Origin: Pelargonium cotyledonis
Taxonomy: Eukaryota; Streptophyta; Magnoliopsida; Geraniales; Geraniaceae
Assembly (NCBI GenBank): GCA_036897625.1
Contig: JAYMTA010000297.1
Coordinates: 1-32,072, forward strand
Length of the DNA: 32,072 nt
Direction of reading: 5' to 3'
Part shown: in pieces, positions 20,901 through 31,720 of the stretch
Position numbering within the stretch: position 1 is the first letter of the stretch
How the letters are laid out: each line of letters begins with the position of its first letter
Notes under the pieces: generated by a model
What the model was told of the DNA's origin: nothing
Seen by the model: only the letters and a program-made list of their open reading frames with translations
Database searches by the model: none
Position numbers and translations under genes: made by a program

Positions 20901-23350
20901 TGGAAAATAATATTTAAGTTCTGTTCTATCAAAGAGAGATCATTTTTTAAAAACAATTGCTGTAATTGATATAAATTATACTACGTGCTATGGGTGCAAT
21001 AAATTATAGCGTAATTTATACTAAGAAAATAAATTAACTTGATTCTGTTAGTCATAATATTAGATGATATCATTAATGGAGGTAGCTATTCTACCAGATT
21101 TGTTTTTAGGATGACTTGGTCGAACAAATTCAAATGTGAAGACTTTTTAGAGTCTTATATGCATCCAACGCCATTTAGAAATTAGAACAATATAAAAGAA
21201 GTTCATAAGCGTTTCAATTATTTTATGGTAATTGTTTCTCAATTTTTGAGTTATGCATTGGTCATTATTTTTGTGAGATCAATATTCTTAAAACAAATAA
21301 GAATTCAGGAGATATTTGTCAAGAGATATTCATTTAGCTTCTGTCTGCTCTTCTTGTGTCATGTATTTGTACAGTCCTCTTGTAAAGTGAGTATTATCAA
21401 AAGAGTTGGACTTCTTGTTTAGCGAGTTATTGCACATCCTAATCACATGGCTTGTTGCAGAAAATCAAAGCATTAGTATGGTTTCACTAACTATTCAATG
21501 ACCCAATAATACATAAAGCCATACACTTAAGGGTCGAAGTCCATGAAAAAGAACTGAACCATTTAAAAGCTGAGCATTAGAATATTATTTCATCAGTCCA
21601 AGTATTAATAGAATAATAGGGACTATGCTATTTATTCTTATTTGTATGATAGGCAAAATGTGGTTGGCTGAATCAAAATTTGACTGGTTTGCATGCTCAG
21701 CTTTATTCTTGGAAATATTTTGGTGTACGATACTGGACTACTAGAAAGGGATATTACTCTAAAAAAACTTTTTAGTAACTTATTATGTCGCTGGTTTGCA
21801 CTCATATTACTGATGCACCGGTGTTGAAGTACTTTTCAGGATGACTGGTTGGAGGTTTTGGGTTGTGGGGTGACTGAACAAGAAATTTTGAAGAGGTGTG
21901 GTAAAGTGGATGATGTTGCTTGGGCTTTTGGACTTGGATTAGAGCGGCTAGCAATGGTTCTGTTTGACATACCAGATATTCGGCTTTTCTGGTCAGATGA
22001 TAAGCGATTTACCTCCCAGGTATTCAGCATGTTTAACAATGTTGTTTCATTGTTTCCTCCGCCTGTGTGCACTTCAACTTTTAAAATTGAATTTTACAGC
22101 TGAACCCTTAGATACCATTATGCCTGAAATGACATATGTGTTAGCACCTAGATAACTTTTGTTTAGTGCTCTTTGTATTCAGTTTTCCAAGGGTCAACTG
22201 GGAGTGAAATTCAAGCCGTTCTCAAAGGTATTTATTTATAATTTCTTCTATGTATGGGCACACTATTTTACATACCAAAATTCAAATATAGTATTTAATG
22301 TGTAACTTTGAGGATAAGTTTTGGATTTGTCCGCAAACATATCTTCGATCTGCTGGACATTCCTTTGCTTACTGTCGTATAACGAAAGCCAGACCCTCAA
22401 CATAAGTTCGTATTTACACTATAAATTTTAGATAATGATTTTCATATTATCATATTCAATAAGGAACTTTGAACATAAAGAAAATGTAATTTCTATTGCA
22501 GTTTCCCCCTTGTTACAAAGACGTGAGTTTTTGGATTAATGAATCATTCACTGAGAACAATTTGTGCGAAGTTGTGAGAGGAATTGCAGGAGATCTTGTC
22601 GAGGAGGTATGTCTTTAGATGTTTCAGTTTAAAATATGTTTGTGTCGACTATAAACTTGCTGGTTCATCCACTAGATAACCTCACAGTTCTGTACTTTAT
22701 AGTTTATTGAGTGTGGGTGCTTGTATGTAGTTGTCTTCTTGATGTTTCACTCATGATCCATTGTTGACGTCATTTTTTAGTATAAAAAACATGGTATTTT
22801 CTACCATTTTGTCATCTAGTGGATCTCTCTTACGTAATTGCTACTTAAAAGAAAAGATGGAAGTTTCTCAAACCATGCAATCTAGAGCAAAATCATAATT
22901 TTCCATCTTTCTGTGGAATAGCCAAATAATTTTACAATGTGTGATTTGTGGGGCCAAATGAAAGGAACATTTTGTGAATAACTGGAGTCATGGCCGATGC
23001 ATAAAGTTTACCTGAAGCTGGGTTTTGAATTAGTTGACGTATCTTTTTGGCTTCCAATGAGTCCATTGATCCATTCTTTATTTCAACTTCGATTGGCAGG
23101 TAAAATTGATAGATAATTTCACCAACAAGAAAGGAATGACCAGTCACTGCTATAGGATCGCCTACCGGTCCATGGAGCGTTCGCTTACAGACGATGAAAT
23201 TAATCAGCTTCAGGTACTCCAATATACCGATCATATTTATTTGGGTCATTTTAATAAAATGATAATTGGTAACATGTCTGTAATTATGTATGCATGCAGT
23301 GGAACGTAAGAGAACAAGTTGAGAGCAAGCTGAAAGTTGTTCTGAGATGA
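17952..23350 (+). CDS. Phenylalanyl-tRNA synthetase, organellar (monomeric)
   Basis: Charges organellar tRNA-Phe with phenylalanine for protein synthesis in mitochondria and chloroplasts. Ten exons: 17952-18153, 19061-19251, 19891-20097, 20188-20305, 20645-20721, 21840-22019, 22183-22227, 22502-22606, 23100-23213 and 23300-23350; all GT-AG and in phase, 1290 nt, 429 aa, the length I recall for the Arabidopsis protein. Residues 1 to about 50 are rich in S, R and hydrophobics with few acids, as in an organellar transit peptide. The class II catalytic core follows: Phe-binding region [14 protein letters not shown] (158-171), motif 2 [19 protein letters not shown] (182-200) and motif 3 [10 protein letters not shown] (293-302). 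A ferredoxin-fold anticodon-binding domain starts about 341 ([12 protein letters not shown]) and runs to the end. No lesion seen. ATG 17952 is followed by a second in-frame ATG at 17958; alternative starts could affect targeting, but this cannot be decided from sequence. Confidence 0.97.
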
Positions 23351-23920
23351 GCTTCCATTGCTCCCAAATCTCCTTATCAATTGGTTGTTTTGTTGGGATC
23401 AAACTTACCAGTTTTTGTCTAAAGTTTTTCAGTAATAATTTGATTATTTTCCATTGAAAACCAAAACATCGTATCATACGAGTATTCGTTAACTTCATCT
23501 GAGCCGTGTGGCAACTGAGAAGATTCATGTGTTGTAATTAGGGTAGAAATGTTGTAACCATATATGGGACTAGGGCTCTTACGTTGATAACCTTAATAAC
23601 ATTCAAGATGCGAAACTTGCTCGTTTGGTTGTCAATTTTGAACAAAAAGAATATAACAAGGATACTTGTGGTTCAGCCTAACTATCTAGGTTCGCGGGTT
23701 GGACTTCACGTTTATTGAATTATCAACTTGTAACAAATACTTCAATTCTGGGATATTGATCTACATTGATTTCGCTAACATTTGCACGAAAATTGAGAAT
23801 TGCCTACGTTCTTAATACGTTGGCAATACTTGCTCTAATTCTTGAAAGCGGAGCGAGCGAGCCACTGGATCTATGATTTTTAAGGAAGTATCATTAATGG
23901 GTCAGCCAAAAGAAAGGGAT
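23351..23920. other. PheRS 3'UTR and spacer to PAM16
   Basis: T-rich sequence follows the PheRS stop, with weak AATAA-type signals near 23590-23600. A minus-strand open frame spanning 22932-23528 is antisense to the last PheRS exons and is a shadow. No other gene is seen. Confidence 0.4.
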
Positions 23921-23924
23921 CATT

Positions 23925-24030
23925 TTGGGCTACACAAATAGCCCATGTGTGAATGTGGGCCCATTAGGCCCAAGATATCTCTGGCGGTTCAGCTAAAATC
24001 ATAACCGCCTATTCCCTAAAACCCTATGAC
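23925..24030 (+). promoter_or_regulatory. Site II cluster and telo box of the PAM16 promoter
   Basis: Within 100 bases lie TTGGGCTA (about 23925), TAGCCCAT (23939-23946), TGGGCCCA (23955-23962) and AGGCCCAA (23966-23973), then a telo-box-like CCCTAAAACCCTA (24014-24026). Site II elements combined with a telo box are a known signature of promoters of plant housekeeping genes for translation and mitochondrial function. Between them is a perfect 7-bp inverted repeat, GGCGGTT (23983-23989) and AACCGCC (24003-24009). Transcription probably starts shortly after this block. Confidence 0.65.
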
Positions 24031-24039
24031 ATCGACCAC

Positions 24040-25134
24040 ACACAAGAACAGATCAGAGCAGAAACAGTCTCTCAATTGATTAACGATTCTTCAGCTTCTT
24101 CTTGTGCACGCCCAGACCTCATTCAGATTTGTGATTTCTCAGCTACATCCAAAACCTGTGTCACCTCTTGTGGAGGGCCAAGTATGTTTACCGTCTCTTC
24201 TGTTAATTTAGTCTCTCTAAAGATGGTTCCTTTTCTTTTCATTATTTTTGTCTTGGGAATGATTTATCTATGCAAATTGGAAATATGATGAGTTGGGTTT
24301 TCATACTCCTAGTAAGTAGAGTTAAGTGCCTTTGTTACAAACTAACTTCAACTTATAAATATATACTTTTTGTTGTATTTGTTTGCTGTATCTGTTGAAT
24401 GTTTTTTTTTTTTAACGTTTTTTTTTTATGTTAAAGACCGTGGAGAACCATTAAAAATGAATGGATGTTAAAGTCTGCTAGGGGGATAATGCTTTAAGGG
24501 TTAGATTTTGGTTGGATTACTGATGTGTTTAGTGTAGGCATATGCTGAGCACCAATCAGCATATAGAATCTCGGTAGCTAATTTCATGTTCAATTGTGTT
24601 CCGTTTTCCATGCCATTGAATAGTTTATTTTTATTTTTATTTTTTTACTTTGAAAGTAATCACAAACTAACTTGTATGTCTGAAGGGCTTAAGATCATTA
24701 ACTTCACTATCTCGCGTCATGCCGAATTTCCCTTTTTTCTGTTGGAAACAAACTGGCTTGTGTTCATGACTTGTAAAATGATTTATAAAGTTGTTTTCTT
24801 TTGTTCTTGAAATGTTAATGTATATATTTCTTCATTCTTATTCGCTATTCACTGATTCTCTTTTTCCTTATACCTAGTTGACATGCATTGTGGAGTTCTT
24901 ATGTTGCACAACTTATACTCAAGTAACATAACAACAATTCTTTTCTTCTTACATAAGACCATGTTGTGCATAGTCTTTCTTTGTCTTCTATTTACGCATA
25001 TGTGTAATAGACTGAGCATTACTTTTTTAATATAAATATCTTACACATTGGTTGTGCTACTGTAGGTCCCTTGGATTTAGGAGTATATCTTGGTGCTTCC
25101 TGTTTCTGAGTTCTTAGTTTTCTTCTCTGCGGTG
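24040..25134 (+). other. PAM16 5'UTR: noncoding exon and leader intron
   Basis: The likely first exon ends at 24181 (CCAA|GTATGT). The next exon begins at 25066 after a TGTAG acceptor and carries only leader sequence before the ATG at 25135. The 884-bp intron between them is T-rich, as plant leader introns usually are. An ATG at 24026 near the possible start site would open a 17-codon upstream frame if it is transcribed. The start site itself is inferred from promoter motifs. Confidence 0.5.
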
Positions 25135-27590
25135 ATGGTATGTATTTGTAATCTTTTCATTCATGAATTTCATGCTTATAATGGTTGGAAGTTTTGTTGT
25201 GTTCTTTGTTAAGATGTTAAGTGGGTTCTCTTTTCCTTTTCCTCCTACATATAAGTTTAGGTTGTTGATTTGAGACTCGTATCGTGAATCATTTGAGATA
25301 TGTTTTGAATTGTACATCTTAGGATTTATAAATTGTTTTAAATGCTAAATATAATTTAGAAGGTATATCTTGTAATTATTTTTAGTATAATATCATGGTG
25401 TATTAATGTATTATGGTAATTTAGTGAAGATAGGAATTGAATAGTATGTTGGCCTTGTATTTTGTTGATCGACTTGTTGTGGTAACTTAGATTTGTGGCT
25501 TAAGTTATGCAAAAAGTTTCAACATTTTTGAATCGTATGTGTCGCATGAATATCTCAATACACTCTAAGTGGTACATACATAGAATTCATATCAATTAAT
25601 GGTTGTATCGTATTGAATCGAGATACGTGTCATATGATACGAACAATACTAACAACCATGAATGTGGATTCTTTGGCAAGTGTTGAGCTTACCTCATCCA
25701 TTATACTATTTAACTTCTAGATTTTGCAAGCTTGACATAGCTCCTTAAAGAGGATTGTTAGCTTATGTAAATGCTATTATGAACTAGAACATAATTAGCT
25801 TAGGGAGTAGGGACCATTTTGGGTTAAAATGGTGTTACTCCAACAATACAAAGGCGAGCAAGTCTACTGATAGTATAGAAACATAAACGACGGCAGATCA
25901 GTTTATAAAGTAAACTGAAACCTAAAAAAATAAAGACAAATCTATTGATAGTAATAGTGATAGAGGTAACAACTTAGATGATGATGATTTTTAGATTGTC
26001 TTACTTACAATAAATTAGCTATGTTATATAACGCAAATTTGGTAAATTTTATGTAAATTTAAAAGTGTCTCCCGCTTGAAAAAAGCCCGTGCCTCACTGT
26101 GCACCTTGCACTTAGGCTCTAGATGATCCTAGCGCCTCGCAACACGGTATCATGGTTCAAGCGATACATATAATTAAAAAAATGTTTACCTTTTCTCATA
26201 ATTTGGGTCACAATTCTTAGTTACCTCAACAAGTCCAACAATCTATATACTTCCTATCTTCAACTGAAAGCCTAATAAAATTAATATTAATTAGCTAATA
26301 TATATATAAGTTTGCTTGTTGTGCCAAGTGATTTAGGTCGCTCGTTAATTTGAAGGTTGTTGAGTAATATGAAGAGTCGTCACTCATCATAGTTAATACA
26401 AAGAATACTAGGGACTTGTAAACATAAGCACCACTATAATAAGTACTCCCTCCATTCTAAAATGAGTGTTATGGTTTCTATTTTGAGTATAATATATTGA
26501 CACACCATAAAATTATACTAAAATTGAGTGTCTTGAATCTTGATTACATTTTGTTTTGTAAACCCATGAACATGTGTTGTAACAAACTCAATGGAAAATA
26601 ACTAGCATATCAAAATAATATTATTGGTAATTCATGCATAACCATCTTCCTCAAACGGAAGCAAGGTGCTCATTTTGTGACAAAAATGCAAGACAAACTT
26701 GACATTCATTTTGGACGGAAGGAGTATAATATATTAACACACCATAACATTATACTAAAAATAATTACAAATACCTTCTAAACTATATACAACTTCATTT
26801 TAAAAATTTATGAATCGCACTATTCAAAAAACAATTTCAATGATTCACAATAAGTATCCGATTCAACAAGCATGGGCCTGAGAACAATCGCATGCCACTA
26901 ATATCCTTTAAGCACTGTTCTTGTGTTGTAGGCCATGTATTGAAAAAAAATGGTGAGATGTTATGTTGTTAAATTGCTGATATTCTGTAAGTACAGGCTT
27001 CAAGGATTCTTGCGAGTTTGATTGTGACGGGCTCTACAATTATTGGGAAGGCTGTTGTTCAAGCATACCGTCAGGCACTTGCAAGTATGTTTCAAAACTT
27101 TAATGGTCCTGAATTAAGCACATATTGACAAGGATTCAAACCATCAAGAATGTCCAAGTTTTTCGTGCTAACTTTTTGATGTATTGCTGCTGTGTTGCCT
27201 TTCGGTTGTTTATTTACCTTGTATGATTCATTGCAGATGCATCAAAATCTGGTGTTACTAAAGAAACTGTACAGAACATTAGGAGAGCGACCAAAGGTAT
27301 GGCTGAACCTGAAGCAAGGCAGATACTTGGTGTGGCTGAGCATTCATCGTGGGAAGATATCTTGAAGGTTTGTATCATCTTCATTTTTCTTGCATTAAGA
27401 GTTAAGACGCTAGTCTTTTGTGAAAAGTTGCTTGAAAATACACCAATGACCCCTTTTACAGAAATACGATCACTTGTTTGAGAAGAATGCCAAGAACGGG
27501 AGTTTTTACCTGCAGTCAAAGGTTCACAGAGCTAAAGAATGCTTAGAAACAGCTTATCGAAAGAATTCCAGTCCCCCAACAGAAGCATAG
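25135..27590 (+). CDS. PAM16: Mitochondrial import motor subunit PAM16/TIM16
   Basis: J-like cochaperone of the TIM23 import motor, on the matrix side of the inner mitochondrial membrane; in yeast it pairs with PAM18 and restrains its stimulation of mtHsp70. Coding exons: 25135-25137 (ATG only), 26997-27084, 27237-27367 and 27462-27590; 351 nt, 116 aa, the normal plant length. Hydrophobic N-terminus RILASLIVTGSTIIGKAVVQ (4-23), then AYRQALANASKSG. The J-like region is about 55-108 (EARQILGV, SWEDILKKYDHLFEKN, GSFYLQSKVHRAKECLE). The HPD signature of true J proteins is replaced by DHL (77-79), as expected for PAM16, so it cannot itself stimulate Hsp70. The start codon is the last triplet of its exon; the spliced junction gives ATG-GCT-TCA, and no other in-frame ATG lies upstream of residue 51, so this start is firm. 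Arabidopsis homologues include TXR1. Confidence 0.94.
26447..26724. mobile_element. Stowaway-like MITE, copy 3, inside a PAM16 intron
   Basis: A 278-bp element starting CTCCCTCCATTCTAAAATGA and ending ATTTTGGACGGAAGGAG, flanked by TA on both sides (26445-26446 and 26725-26726). As in copy 2, the inverted motif is doubled at the right end (GTGCTCATTTTGTGAC, then GACATTCATTTTGGACGG). The interior is different from copies 1 and 2 where I could compare. A 39-bp segment of the element recurs across its right border (see repeat entry). Confidence 0.82.
26485..26760. repeat. 39-bp direct repeat inside and across the end of MITE copy 3
   Basis: 26485-26523 (GAGTATAATATATTGACACA, then CCATAAAATTATACTAAAA) and 26722-26760 are the same apart from two bases. 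The first lies inside the element; the second begins in its last GAG and runs into the flank. This suggests nested insertion or end-slippage rather than a simple TA insertion. Confidence 0.8.
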
Positions 27591-28560
27591 GTTAGTTTAA
27601 ACGAGGCCTCACCCATCTACTTTTACTGTCTTAGTAGTTCATTGTTATATGGGAACAGTATTAGATTGTTCTCTGTTGTATACCATAATTAATATGATAG
27701 TAACAATTTGTCTATTTGAGGGGATTCATGAATGTCTGAAAATATGAGCATGACAAGGTTTTGGCTGACTAGTGCATGCCATTTATTGTGAATACTGAGT
27801 TAAAGACCAGAAACTCACATTGGTTCCCAATAATTCAAGTCTATGTGATGCACACCAGTAGAGTAGATACGGGAAATTTTAGACTAACTGACTCTGAGTC
27901 AAGATGTGACACACTGAATATAGCTCGGTATCTGACTTTTCATGGAATCCAATTCAAGGTAATGCAAAAGCTTGCCTGTATTACGTAACATTGATTCCAT
28001 ACATTGGTATGTGCAAAGTTTTTTTTGAAGTCAAGCATGAAAGTTAAGTCAGAAATTCTGTGTGACTCTATGTATGGCTGAAAGAGAGAGATGATACAAG
28101 GAAGTCAATAAAAAAGCCGAAAAGTTTGACATTAGCCCAAGTTTTGAAGTTGCATCACTTTGCCGATCTTGCCTTGCGTGCGGACTAAACTGGCATCCAA
28201 GTAAATTCTTTAGTTCTCTACTTATGGTTCACTTCTCTTGAAATATTATAATGTTAAATTTTTTTTTTTTTGTTTTTGTTGTAACTACTGTACTAGACTC
28301 TGATTAGTTGACATAACTTGTTCACTGTTTATAAAATAATGGTGTGCTGTTTGACATGTGCTTCGGCCATCCAAATCCTTTATTCTCATAGGGGATTGTT
28401 AATTTAAGATTGATTTAGTTTCTCAAAATCTAATATTGCATGGGTACTAATGTTGTGGTTTTTGACTTAAGGGTTAGACTTGGCACATCATGTCAGCTTT
28501 TTGGTCCATGAGTTATTAGGGCTTGACATTGAGGTCTTGTGATTTGAGGTTAGGTTTTTG
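27591..28560. other. PAM16 3'UTR and spacer
   Basis: The stop TAG (27588-27590) is followed at once by GTTAGT, so a 3'UTR intron is possible but cannot be proved. T-rich and TGTA-rich sequence around 27640-27700 would suit polyadenylation. The open frame at 27776-27988 has no recognisable features. A poly-T run lies at 28259-28271. Confidence 0.4.
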
Positions 28561-29290
28561 GGTCTTGAAACATATGAATGCACTCAGGTGAGAACTTGAG
28601 CATGCACTCTTGAACCAATTTGGGTGTGAATCAAAAGTCTCATTAGGGTTCTTACTGCTACCAAGTTTAGAGAGAAGTTTGAGAATGAGCATAGTGAGAA
28701 CTCTTTTGTTGGGCGTTTAGTTTAGTTGAGTCTCGTGACCTCAACTTATTGGTGTGACACACTGATCGGTGATGTGATAAAAGCAAGTTGTAGGAAGATC
28801 GAGCTTGATAACTTTTCTTGGTGCACATACTTATACTCTTGGAGGAGTTACTATACTTGTGGGTGCACTCTTGATTGAGTTTGTCTAGAAGACTCATGGT
28901 TTGTCGCGTGACAACCTCAAGGAGCCTTGTGGAAGAAAGCCACGAGAACCGTCACTTCCAAGTAATGAGAGAGCGACTCATCTTCAACGTAAATACATCT
29001 CTCACGTGAATAGTTGTTGGGACAGACATTTGGATAATAAAGTTGTCAATTAAACTAATCCGGCCACTTGAACAAAAATACTAATAACGAATAATGATTT
29101 ATTATCAAATACAATACATAATAAGACCACTCAATCAAATTTGGACATGTTAGATCATACCCTAGAACAACATTAGTATGCTGATCATTGTTAGAATTAG
29201 TGTGTTGTACAGCAGTTGAAGGAGTGATGCCTATAAATGGTAATGATTCCTCAATACTTGGAGGATTTGGAAAACGTGTGAGTGCCACTT
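28561..29290. other. Unassigned repeat-like block
   Basis: Less AT-rich than its flanks, with two minus-strand open frames (28667-28897 and 29055-29288). Their translations are S/H/N-rich and match no family I know. The texture resembles degraded retroelement sequence (runs such as GTGCACTCTTG and TCGCGTGACAACCTCAAGG), but I found no LTR edges, primer-binding site or RT motif. Identity is open. Confidence 0.3.
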
Positions 29291-31684
29291 ATTCATAATA
29301 ATTTATATATTTGGTGTGTGAATGTGAACCCTTGAAGCATATTTAGAATTTTAGGTCACGCCATCAATGGCTTCAACGTGAAGTTACGCTCTCCACAAAA
29401 CCATGCCAATTAATTTTCACATTCTAGAAAAGGAATTAATACATAGTAGAGTCCAATTTGTGATGATGAAAACATGAAATGAGTCCTAGCTAATTCAAAG
29501 TTATTAACATGATTTTGTAAATTACCATTAACTAATTAATCGCATAATGTTAAAAGCAACCCATTGTTACAGAGAAGTTTCTCTGAATTTGGTCACTTTG
29601 TTTCAGTAAATGGTTACTGTTAAGTAAATGCGCCGTAAAGCAAAGATATATATATATATATAGTGGGGCACCGGCCAGAAGAAATTGTACAATGTCAGCA
29701 CTTTAGTTTGAGCACGGAATTTATAGAAATCATCATCAACAACAAAAAGATGAATTTACCGGAAAGGAAACATTCTCTAATTATATATGATTAATAATGA
29801 CTGTAAATGGTGGTGTCGAATCTTGATAATCATTGCAATATTTGTCTCATACATACTTAAGCATATTTACGCTTTAAACTTTGCCTAACCAAGCAACTTA
29901 AAGGGGAAAATTTCGGAATCGAATATGTAGCATCTAAAATTAATTTGATCTTATTCGATTTGTTTCAACCAGTTGCTACCTATAAGCAACATGCACAGAA
30001 TAGCTACAAGTGCCTCATTTCTCCATCCCCAAACTAGAGCGTATTTATATTATTGGTATCAAAATTAACATTTCATCTTTTTTCATTTTATGAAACAAAT
30101 CATGTATACATGAGTTACTGTTATGTTAATTAAAACTCTTTGGTATTGTTACAACATACTTATAGGAAAACAAAATTTGGGTAGTTACAATGATGAATGA
30201 ACTACCTTGTATTAGATGACTTAATCACTCTTCTCAAGCACCCCCGTGCCTCCTATGTAACAATAAGCCACCATGCCGCATCGCTCTAAATGCCTCATGC
30301 CCATAAGGGAAAGTCTAGCACACGCAACCCTCATGCATGTCTAAGAAGTTTTAAAGATCATGTCACATCATTAAATTTTATATTACCATATACTACAATA
30401 GAGAGGTAAGTGGAGGTCAAAAAATCTAAACGAGTTCCAAAGAAAGGATAATATGATACAAAGGCAACTAATGAGCTCATTGCACGATCTATCATCACCA
30501 CCGGCAAATCACATGATCTTGTGTCATTGACCAATGACCATGTTTGTGTTTATTATTATACCTCAGTTTTAAGTAAGAGAATGAAACTATTTCAAAGAGA
30601 TGTATCAGTTGCATATATCAACACATATTTAAACGGGTCAAGTAATGGGTCATTTACTCGCAACGTACAATCTAATAAAAAAGTCCATAATAAATAGCGC
30701 AAAACTTAAGCAAGAGAAATCTGACACGTAATCTCAAGCACTAGAAAACGAACACATTAGTTGTACTAAATAAATTAAAGATCTGACATAGACATCACAA
30801 TAAAATTAGTTATCTCATTTTCTCGAAGTCTATCGGTAAACTCACAATTTATGCTAAAAATTGATCTAAATTAAAATCAAAACTTGGTAGAATCAATTTT
30901 GAGAAGCTAATTAATGAATCAAGCATATAATGTTAGTCAAATAGAGGATGAGTAGTAGAAGAATTAATAGAGATATTTAAAATAAGAATAAAGTATAGTA
31001 GTGTGTATTATTAGGTAAATGACTAGGACAAGCGCGTTGAAACCAGATGGACCGCGACCGACCAAACTACGCGCTATAATATTTGACCAAAAAACACAGA
31101 CAAAACACATAGTAATCAAAATCAAATTCAAATTCTTATTTTTCGGCTATATTCATACATCGAACAGAACAAAAGGAATGGGTTGTGTTTGTTCTGATCC
31201 AATCCAATCTACCAATTTGGATCCATTTTTGCGATTCATAGCCGAAAACAAAGACACAAATTAAATCAAAGATGGCCATTTTCACACCTGCATGCATGCA
31301 TGGATTCATCTATATATATATATCATATGATCATAAGCTTGGTGCTGTGTATAGTTTGTAGCTAATACTAATGTCTCTGCAAATGCATCTTTTAGAAAAG
31401 ATAGATATAAAATTATATATTACTTTGCTTTGAAGTTTTGAATCAAATAAAGAGTGCTGACATTTCCATGATTCTTCACTTCCAGAAGATCAGATTAGTA
31501 AGCTTCTTAGTTTCATTTTCTTGCCTTTCATATTACTTTTTTTCTCTTTTTTTGTTTTTTTAATTTTGTCAAATACCAGTCTTGCAACTTGAGGATCATG
31601 CTCTTCTTATTTTTAATTTTATTCTTTTCCACAATCCATCATGCATGCTTGCCTAGATATTTGAAAGTTCATGGTTTCAAAAGA

Positions 31685-31720
<36 letters not shown>

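Larger units (their letters stand above)
25138..26996 (+). other. PAM16 first coding intron (1859 bp), repeat-bearing
   Basis: GT-AG intron directly after the ATG. Besides the MITE at 26447-26724 it holds a patch near 26070-26150 (CGTGCCTCACTGTGCACCTTG...AGCGCCTCGC) that resembles dispersed plant repeats. It also has a palindromic stretch near 25600-25650 (TATCGTATTGAATCGAGATA, then CATATGATACG). Confidence 0.55.

Noticed and set aside
22932-23528. 198-codon minus-strand open frame
   Set aside because: Antisense to the last two PheRS exons and intervening intron; no independent support.
29818-29842. miR172-like string (GAATCTTGATAATCATTGCA)
   Set aside because: Several mismatches to the mature miRNA and no complementary arm containing GATTC close by, so no hairpin precursor.
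31019-31264. 81-codon plus-strand open frame near the window end
   Set aside because: No ATG-proximal promoter, no family resemblance and low-complexity composition.
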